DNA from: Gynuella sunshinyii YC6258
GTDB taxonomy: Bacteria > Pseudomonadota > Gammaproteobacteria > Pseudomonadales > Natronospirillaceae
Direction of reading: 5' to 3'
Assembly: GCF_000940805.1 (NCBI RefSeq)
Contig: NZ_CP007142.1
Span: forward strand, 5,494,593 to 5,558,592
Length of the DNA stretch: 64,000 bases
Shown here: positions 1 to 7,842 of the stretch, in pieces
Numbering within the stretch: position 1 is the first letter of the stretch
How the letters are laid out: each line of letters starts with the position of its first letter
Notes under the pieces: generated by a model
What the model saw: the letters and a program-made list of their open reading frames with translations, nothing else
Database searches by the model: none
What the model was told of the DNA's origin: nothing
Position numbers and translations under genes: made by a program

Positions 1-151
1 AGCGCAGCATATATACCGTCCAGGAAGATTGTCTGTCCATGTGGGGCTGATCGTTATCAATCGAGCCGCGATTGTGGCCAGGTTCTGATTTACCTGTCAA
101 TTCTGAAGCATCGTGAGGCTATGACCGAGCCTGCGGCAAAATTCACTAAAG

Positions 152-1120
152 CTACATGGTCATGCGCTCAGCATCGCTCATGGTGGGAATATAATGGGAT
201 GCCTGATTAACCGGATACAGAGTTCCGGCAGGTTTCTTCCCTGTCCCGGACAAAGACAACACTCTGGATATTTGTGGGGAGGAATGAATGGAATGAATAT
301 TTTTAAAAATCACCTCAAGATGCCCGAGTAATTCCTCAGATTCATCTGCGATCAGATCATGCAACTGGGTAAGGCGTTTATGCCGGGCACGGTAGTGATC
401 AAATACTGACGAACCGTGTACCAGTATCAATGGCGACAGGCCAGAAGCCATCCAGAACCGATGCACCAGACACAGCGGTAAATTACCGATATCGTTCCCA
501 CGCTCAAAAGCCGTTAATGTTGACGGAGCAATACCCAGCAGTTCTGCAAACTCCCGGCGAGACAGTTTGCACAATTCCCGCATACGTCGAAGAGTCGCCA
601 GTATGGATGGCAAAGAATCCAGTGAGAATTGTTCAGCAGGTTGTTTACCCAACTCATGCTGCGTGCCCCGTATTATGGATTTTTTGCCTATCAGCAGCAT
701 CGCAACGAGACCAACAAAGTTGTCAAACTCTCTGGCAGAACAGCGGACGATATAGGACTGCAATCGCAAATATCTGGCGTTGATCATACGGCAATGTGAT
801 TGTGCACCGAGGTGGGGTAACAGCAGAAATTCGATCGGAATGCCAGTGTTGGACAAATAGCAAAATAACGTCGACAGTCGCATGTTATCGCGACCGGCTT
901 CATATTTCCGATACTGGGTCATCGACACGCCAGCCAATTCGGCCGCCGCCGCCTGGCTAATGTTCAGTGTGGTTCGGCTACGTCGCAACAGAACACCAAA
1001 GCCAGCCCGAAAATGGTGACTATGGTGTTCCGGATCGATATAGCGGGGGTTAAAACGCTGTCGGATATATCGATCCAGAAACACGTTTTCAGCAATTGTT
1101 TTTTGGGTGTGTTCGGTCAT
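152..1120 (-). CDS. Tandem-HTH (XRE/Cro-cI type) transcriptional regulator
   Basis: A 322-residue protein with two helix-turn-helix regions of the XRE type. The first spans about residues 40-100 (LAGVSMTQYRKYEAG) and the second about 174-220 (LLGIAPSTLTAFERG). Two XRE folds in one chain separated by about 75 residues is uncommon, and I do not recognise a named subfamily. No sensor domain, signal peptide or membrane segment is visible. It lies downstream of, and on the same strand as, the nitrosourea-type operon, 164 nt after the ATP-grasp stop codon. The gap holds a copy of the Ada-box-like 18-mer and a long inverted repeat. It could regulate the operon or respond to methylation stress; both are inference. 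The DNA-binding assignment is solid, the target unknown. Confidence 0.85.
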   Translation of the reverse strand: MTEHTQKTIAENVFLDRYIRQRFNPRYIDPEHHSHHFRAGFGVLLRRSRTTLNISQAAAAELAGVSMTQYRKYEAGRDNMRLSTLFCYLSNTGIPIEFLLLPHLGAQSHCRMINARYLRLQSYIVRCSAREFDNFVGLVAMLLIGKKSIIRGTQHELGKQPAEQFSLDSLPSILATLRRMRELCKLSRREFAELLGIAPSTLTAFERGNDIGNLPLCLVHRFWMASGLSPLILVHGSSVFDHYRARHKRLTQLHDLIADESEELLGHLEVIFKNIHSIHSSPQISRVLSLSGTGKKPAGTLYPVNQASHYIPTMSDAERMTM

Positions 1121-1167
1121 CCGCCGGTCCTCTGGTATTTCTCAAGTCAAAAGACACACCTCGTTTC

Positions 1168-1245
1168 GGCAGTTTTTATGAAGCCGGAAACAGACCTCGT
1201 ATGTATGGGAGTTCAGAGGATTAAACTACTCGGCTTCATACTGCC
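1168..1245. repeat. Long imperfect inverted repeat before the tandem-HTH gene
   Basis: The left arm (1168-1186) begins GGCAGT and ends ATGAAGCCG. The right arm (1231-1245) reads CGGCTTCATACTGCC. The arms pair over 9 bp (ATGAAGCCG/CGGCTTCAT) and, after a 4-nt bulge, over 6 more (GGCAGT/ACTGCC). The structure would form in the 5' leader of the regulator mRNA, or act as a weak terminator for the operon ending at 1285. There is no U-tract. Confidence 0.5.
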
Positions 1246-1258
1246 AGGATTCCCGAAA

Positions 1259-1276
1259 ATTGCTCTTGAATTCGAA
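1259..1276 (-). promoter_or_regulatory. Ada-box-like site, second copy
   Basis: The 18-mer ATTGCTCTTGAATTCGAA (plus strand) is identical to the one at 8980-8997 in front of ada. Read on the minus strand it contains AAT-N6-GCAA, the published arrangement of the Escherichia coli Ada-binding site. It lies 9 nt after the ATP-grasp stop and about 140 nt before the regulator start, in the orientation that would activate the regulator. I see no good -10/-35 pair at the spacing found in front of ada. The repeat is directly visible; Ada binding is inference. Confidence 0.5.
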
Positions 1277-1284
1277 TCTTTTGA

Positions 1285-2559
1285 TCATGCGGTCAAATCA
1301 TGAAACTCCGTAATCAATAGTTGCTGCTCCAGCTGTTTAATGGTCTGAAAATCGCGTTCAACGGCTGCTGCATCGGGTCCGCACAAAACGATGTAACCCA
1401 GATCCAGGTTCGAGAACAGATCCTTGGTCTTTTCAACCCGATCACCATCCCGAATATTGATCACGCTGGTGTAATGGGTAGACAACGCCTGAGCCCGGTC
1501 AAGCACCGCTGTATTACTGACAATACCGGCTTCCCGCGCCACCAGAAAGGTAACGGTCAGATGTCGCAGCAACTGGAAATCCTGCGTCGGTAATTCGCCG
1601 TCACAGTGATACCGGGCAAGCCGGTCTAACTGACTGTCACCGGTCGCCACCCGGTTGTATCTGGCCTGACCGCCACCGTGAGGACGGGCGGCAATTTCAA
1701 TCAGCCGGATGCCCTCAGGTGTCAGCATCAGCTCCACATGACCCGCACCATGTCGAATGCCCAATGCGTCGAGCACCCCAAACGCGTATGCAATCAATGC
1801 GGTGTTATCCGGTGCTGACGGGGAAATCCATTCCATGGCATTGTAAACCGCCATATTGCCGCCGTTATCAATCTTGTGGTACCGGCAGATATCGGTAACG
1901 GTATGGTGGCCGGCAATACTGACGGTATCGACCACAAACTCATGGCCAGTGACGTATTGCTGCACCAGTACTTCATCATTCATCAGCCCAAGCCGGTTCT
2001 TGGTATGCACCAGGGCTTTAAAATAAGGTCTCCAGTCTTCACCGGCTCTGATGCAACGAACGCCATCGGTACCGGCACTTTTCGGAGGCTTGATCACCAG
2101 ATCGCGCCCCCTCAGCGCAAATTCCTCCAGCCAACGTTCCACAACCGCGACAGAGTCAGTACAGATTTGCGGAATAACTGCCAGTCCGGCGGCAGCCACG
2201 GCTTGCGCCATCAGATACTTATGTCGCCGGGCGCTGCTTAAGTTCGCGTCGTTGGCATATTCCGGTAACAGTGACTGACACAGAAGATCACACAGCTCAA
2301 CGCCTGACTCTGTACCCGGCAATATGCAGCGCGGCTGCAACGCCGACAAACTGGATAGCAGTTGTTCAAGATTATCTCCTGTGAATACGAACACCTGATC
2401 AAAATCGTCCGGTCGATAGGAAGCGGCATAAACATCCGGCGGAACCGGGGTTGATATCACGGCATAAACCGGAACTCCGCGCTGCCTGAACGTCTCAGCG
2501 TAGAGTGCGCCAGTGGAATATGGATCTACGATGACGGCTGGCTGATTCGTTGTGTTCAT
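1285..2559 (-). CDS. ATP-grasp carboxylate-amine ligase of the nitrosourea-type operon
   Basis: A 424-residue ATP-grasp enzyme of the kind that joins a carboxylate to an amine through an acyl-phosphate, as in dipeptide antibiotic and L-amino acid ligases. The N-terminal pre-ATP-grasp part is followed by the nucleotide-binding lysine region (VIKPPKSAGTDG, about 155-166) and the Mg-binding region ending EIAARPHGGG (about 289-298). I chose the ATG at 2559, which follows GGAGG by 7 nt and overlaps the preceding hydrolase stop (TGATG), so the two are translationally coupled. Last gene of the operon. ATP-grasp proteins also accompany sznE/sznF in the streptozotocin cluster, so it probably conjugates the nitrosourea amino acid or a precursor. 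The substrates cannot be read from sequence. Confidence 0.85.
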   Translation of the reverse strand: MNTTNQPAVIVDPYSTGALYAETFRQRGVPVYAVISTPVPPDVYAASYRPDDFDQVFVFTGDNLEQLLSSLSALQPRCILPGTESGVELCDLLCQSLLPEYANDANLSSARRHKYLMAQAVAAAGLAVIPQICTDSVAVVERWLEEFALRGRDLVIKPPKSAGTDGVRCIRAGEDWRPYFKALVHTKNRLGLMNDEVLVQQYVTGHEFVVDTVSIAGHHTVTDICRYHKIDNGGNMAVYNAMEWISPSAPDNTALIAYAFGVLDALGIRHGAGHVELMLTPEGIRLIEIAARPHGGGQARYNRVATGDSQLDRLARYHCDGELPTQDFQLLRHLTVTFLVAREAGIVSNTAVLDRAQALSTHYTSVINIRDGDRVEKTKDLFSNLDLGYIVLCGPDAAAVERDFQTIKQLEQQLLITEFHDLTA

Positions 2560-3500
2560 CAATATGCCTCCTCTGGAACCCGGGCCAGTCGGGTTACCGC
2601 ATCACAATAGCGTGCCCAGGCCTGAGCCATGCTGCGAGACAGTCGCCGGGCCCGCAGTGGCGCATGTACCAGTCCGGGTTCAATGGTTAACTCAACCGCT
2701 ATCCCCTGTTGTTGCAAATGTTCGCTGTAGCGCACGGCATCCTGAACCAGAGAGTCCTCGGACGCACCCATGATGTAAGCCGGAGGCAGATCATGAAACG
2801 AACCGCTGATCAGGGGAGAGACATAGGCATGCCGGACCTGCCCGGTGGTCGGTGCATAACAGGCGGTAAAAAACTCCATTTCGCCACCGGACAACAACGG
2901 CGCGTCATCTCCACCATGGCGCCATCTGCTGAAATCCAGTACGGGGGAAATCAACGCCTGACCGGCCAGTGGAGGCTGCTGCCGGTCACGCACCATCATC
3001 GCCACCACCACCGCCATATTGGCACCCGAGCTGTCGCCGGCAATAATGACCGCATCGGTGGCGGTATCTATATCGAGTTCACCATTACGCAACGCCAGCA
3101 GGGCCGCATAGCAGTCTTCCAACGGCGCCGGAAACGGATGCTCAGGAGCCAGACGAAAATCCGGGGCAACCACGGTCAACCCAGTCTGTCTGCACAGGTC
3201 GGCAATGGCAGAGTGGTGCGAGTCCGCGGAGCCAAGGACAAATCCACCACCTCGCAGATAAAACACCACCCCCTGACGCCGGGATCCGATTGGAGTATAT
3301 ATCCGCACCGGTACCTGGACCTCAGGGCCCTGTACAACCTGACTGGAAACCTTGACGTTTTCAGTCTCGGGAAACGCAAACTCATCATTCAGCCGCAGAT
3401 ACAGATCGCGCTGCTGTTGCACCGGTAATTTGTAGAAATCCGGATATAACACCTTGTTGCTACGATCAATGAATTCTTGAATACCATCAGCAAAAGCCAT
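2559..3500 (-). CDS. HSL-family alpha/beta hydrolase, variant oxyanion motif
   Basis: A 313-residue esterase-like protein of the hormone-sensitive-lipase family. The nucleophile elbow is GDSSGA (Ser157), with candidate acid Asp249 and base His279 (EPGLVHA). The family HGGG oxyanion motif reads RGGG (residues 83-86): His is replaced by Arg, although the glycines remain. No signal peptide, so probably cytoplasmic. The start has AAGGAG 7 nt upstream. It lies between the exporter and the ATP-grasp gene and overlaps the latter by 1 nt. It could hydrolyse or transfer an acyl group on the product, or detoxify it; the role is inference. Confidence 0.85.
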   Translation of the reverse strand: MAFADGIQEFIDRSNKVLYPDFYKLPVQQQRDLYLRLNDEFAFPETENVKVSSQVVQGPEVQVPVRIYTPIGSRRQGVVFYLRGGGFVLGSADSHHSAIADLCRQTGLTVVAPDFRLAPEHPFPAPLEDCYAALLALRNGELDIDTATDAVIIAGDSSGANMAVVVAMMVRDRQQPPLAGQALISPVLDFSRWRHGGDDAPLLSGGEMEFFTACYAPTTGQVRHAYVSPLISGSFHDLPPAYIMGASEDSLVQDAVRYSEHLQQQGIAVELTIEPGLVHAPLRARRLSRSMAQAWARYCDAVTRLARVPEEAY

Positions 3501-3523
3501 TGTTTTTCTCCTTAAAAATAAGT

Positions 3524-4810
3524 TCAGGATTCACGGGGCTGCGAGGTGGTTTCACGTCGCAGGCATTCGAGCAACACTCCACGTCTGGCCAGCACCGGAA
3601 TACACAACATGCTGCACAGCCCACCAATCCACAGGGCGTGACTGAGGCCGAACATCAACGTAGCGCCGGAAGCCAGCAGGCTGCCGATGGAAAACGCACC
3701 CCAGGTCAACACCCGCTGTACCGAATTGACCCGACCCAACAGTTCCGCCGGTGCAGCGGTTTGCCGCAACGTGACGGCGGTGGGTCCAAAGGAACCTTCA
3801 CCCATGCCATGAATCACATTCGCGGTGATCAATCCCAGTACCGAACCCGCCATGCCGGCAACCGGGATAAAGGCCAGTCCAACCACCGCCGCTGTCGCCG
3901 ATAACACCAGTCCCCTGCCGACGCCCACGCGGCGCACCAGATGAACAGACAAGAGATTACCGATTGGAAAACCCAGCGCAGAGGCGCCGATAATGATGCC
4001 CACCAGCGATTCCGACAGTCCCATGACCTTGACGCAATAAAGCACAATGGTGGTTCGCACCATCATCGTGAACATCACATACACCACGCCACACGTGATC
4101 ACCGGTTCCAGAATCGGATGTCGGAATACAAACACCAGTCCTTCAGCGATATCCCGCCGCATCCAGCCAGGTTGTTTTTGCCGCCGGGTCAGTTCAATAC
4201 GTTCTTTTTTATGTTGAATCAGTCCGATGGTGATAAACGACACGATGGACGAAACCGCATTAATAAACACTGCGATGACCGTACCAAACAATGCGATGAC
4301 CGGGCCGGCCAGCATCGGCCCGAGAGATTTACTGGATGACTCAAAGAACGTCAGCCATGAGTTGGCTTTATGCAGTTTCTCTTTGTCCGTATAAAGCTCT
4401 GGCAGAAACGAGGTGTAGGCAATCTGAAAAAATACCAGCGAAATGCCGGATACCCCGACCAGCAGCATCAGAACCGGAAAAGACAGCCGATCAAAATACC
4501 CCAGCAAGGCAATGGTCAGAAATGTCACCACCTGTACAGCTTCACACAGCAGCATGACTGATCGACGCTTGAGATAATCGATCATCGCACCTGCCTGCAA
4601 CCCGACCAGAAGAAACGGCAGATAAAGGGCAAATGGAAGTAATACCGCCTGTGCTTCAGTCGCACTGACGACCGACACCGCCAGCAATGGCAGGGCAATC
4701 ACCATAAACTGATCTCCGACCAGACTGATGGATTGTCCCGATAACAACAACCTGAAATCCCGCCTCGCGGTAGATACATCCTGAGCGGGTTGAACGCTGG
4801 ACTGCTGCAT
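3524..4810 (-). CDS. MFS exporter of the nitrosourea-type operon
   Basis: A 428-residue major-facilitator-superfamily protein, mostly hydrophobic with about 12 predicted membrane segments, resembling the MFS_3/EntS efflux group (start RRDFRLLLSGQSISLVGDQF). A basic loop (QHKKERIELTRRQK) sits between the two six-helix halves. The start codon follows AAGGAG at good spacing. In this operon it is the obvious candidate to export the end product and so contribute to self-protection. Substrate assignment rests on position only. Confidence 0.85.
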   Translation of the reverse strand: MQQSSVQPAQDVSTARRDFRLLLSGQSISLVGDQFMVIALPLLAVSVVSATEAQAVLLPFALYLPFLLVGLQAGAMIDYLKRRSVMLLCEAVQVVTFLTIALLGYFDRLSFPVLMLLVGVSGISLVFFQIAYTSFLPELYTDKEKLHKANSWLTFFESSSKSLGPMLAGPVIALFGTVIAVFINAVSSIVSFITIGLIQHKKERIELTRRQKQPGWMRRDIAEGLVFVFRHPILEPVITCGVVYVMFTMMVRTTIVLYCVKVMGLSESLVGIIIGASALGFPIGNLLSVHLVRRVGVGRGLVLSATAAVVGLAFIPVAGMAGSVLGLITANVIHGMGEGSFGPTAVTLRQTAAPAELLGRVNSVQRVLTWGAFSIGSLLASGATLMFGLSHALWIGGLCSMLCIPVLARRGVLLECLRRETTSQPRES

Positions 4811-4852
4811 AATTTGACTCCTTTACCAGCCGCATGACTGGTCCTGAACGAT

Positions 4853-5755
4853 TTATGTGAATGAAAAGTAGATTTCGGTTTCACCGATAGACAGCAACAT
4901 CGGCAGCGGTTGTCCCTGATGGACTTCAATGGGACTGGAAAAAATCTGTACGGCCTGCATCCAGTGGGAAGCAACATTACCGGGATGGTTTGACAACATC
5001 TCATCGTCGGTAAGATCCAGTTCAAACCAGAACACCACACCATGTACAAGAGCCGAAACGTTCGGTTCAAACACCACCTTGGACATGGCTGGAAACAGGA
5101 TGTCCTGATAAAAAGAGGCAGTGGCTACGGTGAGCGCTGGTGACGCCAGCTGATAAAGCCAGGTGTCCAGACGACACGGAAAATAATGCGGAGTGGCAAA
5201 CTTGTTGAACAGGTTGACGTCGAAATCGAGCACCCGGTCGACCCGATTGAGCCGATGTACATCGCGACTGCTCAACAGACTTGCTTTCAAACGCACAGAC
5301 TGTGGTAACAGCAGCGCATCGGGTTTCAACAACCGGCTTTTGGCATGCACCAGTGACGGCACAAACCCTTCTCCAAAAAAGCCGCAATCAACCGTCTCGG
5401 AAATCAGAATATCGATATCCGCTGGCACATCGATCCCCGGTATCAGGTCTGTGGACAGCTTGTTGATGACGGTCACCCGGTCGGAATAGCCATTATTGGC
5501 AACAATTTCGGCCGCCATCTGGGCCACATCCGGATTCACTTCACAGGCATAGACATGGCTCGCACCGTTACGGGCGGCGAGCATTGATAGCAAACCGGTG
5601 CCGGTACCGATATCCAGGACCGTCCTGCCAGTCATATCAACGGATTCGATGGCACGTTGAAACGCCTGATTACGCTGTCCGTCATTCAGCATGGGAAAAT
5701 GCCATCTGGGAATGGACTTCGCGCTTTCCATTTCGATTAACTTATTCGTTGTCAC
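4853..5755 (-). CDS. sznE: SznE-like arginine N-methyltransferase (PRMT fold)
   Basis: A 300-residue class I SAM methyltransferase of the protein-arginine-methyltransferase fold. SAM motif I is VLDIGTGTG (about 46-54), followed by an acidic ribose-binding Glu in ACEVNP. A double-E loop (SETVDCGFFGEG, Glu120 and Glu129) resembles PRMT7, and a C-terminal SHWMQAV matches the PRMT THW loop. PRMT7-type enzymes stop at monomethylarginine. In streptozotocin biosynthesis the PRMT-like SznE makes N-omega-methyl-L-arginine for SznF, and the SznF-like gene lies two genes upstream here, so free arginine is the likely substrate. I chose the GTG at 5755: it has AAGGAG 7 nt upstream and overlaps the Rieske stop by 14 nt. 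An in-frame ATG 115 bases further up (5866) lies inside the Rieske gene and is unlikely. Confidence 0.85.
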   Translation of the reverse strand: MTTNKLIEMESAKSIPRWHFPMLNDGQRNQAFQRAIESVDMTGRTVLDIGTGTGLLSMLAARNGASHVYACEVNPDVAQMAAEIVANNGYSDRVTVINKLSTDLIPGIDVPADIDILISETVDCGFFGEGFVPSLVHAKSRLLKPDALLLPQSVRLKASLLSSRDVHRLNRVDRVLDFDVNLFNKFATPHYFPCRLDTWLYQLASPALTVATASFYQDILFPAMSKVVFEPNVSALVHGVVFWFELDLTDDEMLSNHPGNVASHWMQAVQIFSSPIEVHQGQPLPMLLSIGETEIYFSFT

Positions 5756-6095
5756 AATTGTTCTCCTTATTATTGCTCTCGTGATTACAGACCTCTTCCG
5801 TCTGAGTCCGGGTAAAACCAACAAATCCCTCGATTTCCACTGATATCCGATCACCGTGACTGGCAACCGGCAGATTCAGTCTTTGCAGCCGACAGAAGCT
5901 GGTGGCATTGCCATGCCAGGGGCAAAGAACACTTTCACCTTGGTGTTTGCCATGGGTCAGCGGGCCACCGCGATGCGGACAGGTCATATCAATAAATACC
6001 GGTTCTGACTGACGGGACAATCGGGCCAGCACAAAGCGGTCGAGTGTCCGGATCACCAGCGGCAGGTCAGTGACTTTAAATGTGATGGTCTGCAT
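5742..6095 (-). CDS. Small Rieske [2Fe-2S] ferredoxin
   Basis: About 117 residues forming a single Rieske domain. The cluster ligands are in CPHRGGPLTHG and CPWHGN (Cys-His / Cys-His pairs). There is no catalytic oxygenase domain and no membrane anchor, so it is a soluble electron-transfer protein. The open frame extends further upstream, but that part is out-of-frame DNA inside the sznF-like gene. The true start is probably ATG 6095 (alternative ATG 6104), overlapping the end of sznF. Its position between sznF- and sznE-like genes suggests it supplies electrons to the diiron site of the SznF-like enzyme. That is inference: I know of no established physiological reductant for SznF. Confidence 0.85.
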   Translation of the reverse strand: MQTITFKVTDLPLVIRTLDRFVLARLSRQSEPVFIDMTCPHRGGPLTHGKHQGESVLCPWHGNATSFCRLQRLNLPVASHGDRISVEIEGFVGFTRTQTEEVCNHESNNKENNCDNE

Positions 6096-7470
6096 AGCGC
6101 GCATAGTCTCCGATCGACAGAATCCGATAGTTGCAGCTTTCAGACAGCACCAGGGCGCCATGAAGCCGGTTTTTGCGAATGACCACGCACTCTCCGGGAC
6201 CAAGATCCGAATAACAGTTAAAGCCGTGACAGAACCGCAATAACCCCTGATCCACCACGCAGAACTCATCACCATCGTGAACATGGGGGACAGATAATTC
6301 GTGATACGGTTCATCCAGCAACATGACCGGCAGGTTTTCGATGTCGCCAAACACAGAAGGCTTGATCTTATGTGCCAGATCACGATGATCCTGCTGCTGT
6401 GCCATCCAGGTGAGCTGACTGGACAGATCCTGCTCGGCGATCTGCTGCAACCGGCGGGTCATTTCAACACCTTTCGCCATCTCAGCGACGACATCGTTGC
6501 CAAACTGCGCAATGGCCGGTTTCAATAATTCATCGATTCCCATGCGGCCATGGTGTTTATCAATGTGTACATGCTCCTGGTAATAACGGACATCAGCCTG
6601 CTCGCCGTAGACCTCGCGCAACAGCCCGGCCATCTGCCGGCAGTATGGTCCGAAGGTGTTTTCGGCGTAGCTGATGGCCCCCAGATACTGGAAGAAACAT
6701 TCCGGACGACGGCTGATGTAGTGGAAGTAGTTATTCATCAGCAGGGTGGAATTCAGATAAAACGACCAGTAGGCATGAGAGTGGGTTTTCAATCCGATGG
6801 ATGCCAGAGTGGCTTTAAACAGGGAGCTGTGTTTGGTTGCATGATTACCATAACCAAACTCATCAATGATGATGCGAAACAGCGCAGACTGCAGCGCACC
6901 GTAATCCCCTTTGCCATGACGAATCATGTGAGATGATTCCGGCAGAAAATCCAGCGCATGCTGAATGACCAGGGTTTCGGCCAGTTCTTTGCGATCCGGC
7001 CATTCCCGCACCAACGCCAACGAGGCAGGTAATTCATCATTATCCTGAATGGCTGAATCGAAATAATCGAACAGTGTTGCGCTGTTCCAACCGGTGCCAA
7101 AAGTCGCCAGTTCATCCATCAGAAATCCAAGACACCGGCGTTCGAGTTCAGGCACCAGTTCTGCAGACAGCTGCCGCAGCTCATCGCTGTACACTGCTTT
7201 CAGCTGTTCGACGATGTTGCCGTCATGCTGTTCCGGCAGAAACAGAAAATCCTGTTCGTTCAATGCCGTCAAAATACGATTCATCGTGAATGCCGGATAG
7301 TTAAAAATATTATCCGCTCGGGTGGGCTCAAAATGAGTATGTTTAAAGGTTTGAGGCCTGACCATCCGGAACCAGACGGACGTTTCCTCTACCCAATCTT
7401 CGTTATCCCTGAACTGCGGGAAGGTTCCCAACAGGGCAAGGTTTTCGTTAAACCGATCCTTTACTGTCAT
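6076..7470 (-). CDS. sznF: SznF-like N-nitrosourea-forming diiron/cupin oxygenase
   Basis: A 464-residue protein: N-terminal region, central heme-oxygenase-like diiron oxidase (HDO) domain (about 150-340) and C-terminal cupin (about 380-464). This is the architecture of SznF, which hydroxylates N-methylarginine and rearranges it to an N-nitrosourea. The expected HDO ligands are present as Glu178, Glu204, His214, Glu270, His300, Asp304 and His307. Cupin ligands are His396, His398 and His437. As I recall, SznF uses E189, E215, H225, E281, H311, D315, H318 and H407, H409, H448, so all ten match at a constant offset of 11. I chose ATG 7470 with AAGGA 7 nt upstream; an upstream in-frame extension to 7554 lacks a better site. 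First gene of a six-gene operon that also holds a PRMT-like methyltransferase. Confidence 0.93.
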   Translation of the reverse strand: MTVKDRFNENLALLGTFPQFRDNEDWVEETSVWFRMVRPQTFKHTHFEPTRADNIFNYPAFTMNRILTALNEQDFLFLPEQHDGNIVEQLKAVYSDELRQLSAELVPELERRCLGFLMDELATFGTGWNSATLFDYFDSAIQDNDELPASLALVREWPDRKELAETLVIQHALDFLPESSHMIRHGKGDYGALQSALFRIIIDEFGYGNHATKHSSLFKATLASIGLKTHSHAYWSFYLNSTLLMNNYFHYISRRPECFFQYLGAISYAENTFGPYCRQMAGLLREVYGEQADVRYYQEHVHIDKHHGRMGIDELLKPAIAQFGNDVVAEMAKGVEMTRRLQQIAEQDLSSQLTWMAQQQDHRDLAHKIKPSVFGDIENLPVMLLDEPYHELSVPHVHDGDEFCVVDQGLLRFCHGFNCYSDLGPGECVVIRKNRLHGALVLSESCNYRILSIGDYARYADHHI

Positions 7471-7563
7471 GATTGTATCCTTGTGTAAGCTGTACCAGAT
7501 GTCGTCTGCCAGACGAACGATTCCAGTGTCACACAGCCTCGAAAAAGGCAGCAACGAACAGCG

Positions 7564-7592
7564 GTGACAATAATTTCACGACTATTTGTCAC
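7564..7592. promoter_or_regulatory. Palindromic operator candidate upstream of sznF-like gene
   Basis: GTGACAA (7564-7570) and TTGTCAC (7586-7592) form a perfect 7-bp inverted repeat with a 15-nt centre; TA pairs just inside extend the dyad imperfectly. It lies about 95-122 nt before the sznF-like start codon in a non-coding gap, where a dimeric regulator would be expected to bind. The regulator is unknown. The site does not resemble the Ada-box sequence. I could not identify a convincing -35/-10 pair in the 213 nt before the gene. Confidence 0.45.
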
Positions 7593-7683
7593 TTCGAATA
7601 CGCCCAAATGCTGTATAGGCCCTTAAATTCTGTGTCCCGCCATATCTCCGTTAACACGAAACAAGAACCTCCCGGTTGCACGG

Positions 7684-7842
7684 TTAAGGTCGGTTGCTGG
7701 TATTAAGGAAGTTCTGAATAATGGGTGGTTCCGGAAGAGTCGACAGCCCTTCGACAGGAAAAAAAGTTAACGCCCAGGCACCGATGACCTGCTGATTTCC
7801 ACCATCGCCGGCGGTCGAGGATGCAGGTAATTTGCCCGTCAT
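7684..7842 (-). CDS. Possible 52-residue ORF overlapping the ada stop
   Basis: An ATG overlaps the ada stop codon (ATGA) and opens a 52-residue frame (starts MTGKLPASSTAG, ends FLNTSNRP). In Escherichia coli alkB starts in the same overlapping way after ada, but this product has no AlkB motif and I recognise no family. It has Gly, Ser and Pro but little hydrophobic core. It may be a translationally coupled small protein or simply open by chance. It lies in the 368-nt gap between ada and the sznF-like gene; the rest of that gap holds only the palindrome at 7564-7592. Confidence 0.25.
   Translation of the reverse strand: MTGKLPASSTAGDGGNQQVIGAWALTFFPVEGLSTLPEPPIIQNFLNTSNRP

Noticed and set aside
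2709-3428. 239-codon open frame opposite the hydrolase gene
   Set aside because: An antisense shadow of a well-supported gene; no family motifs and no ribosome-binding site. The same holds for long antisense frames at 3500-3904, 13673-14257 and 30083-30949.
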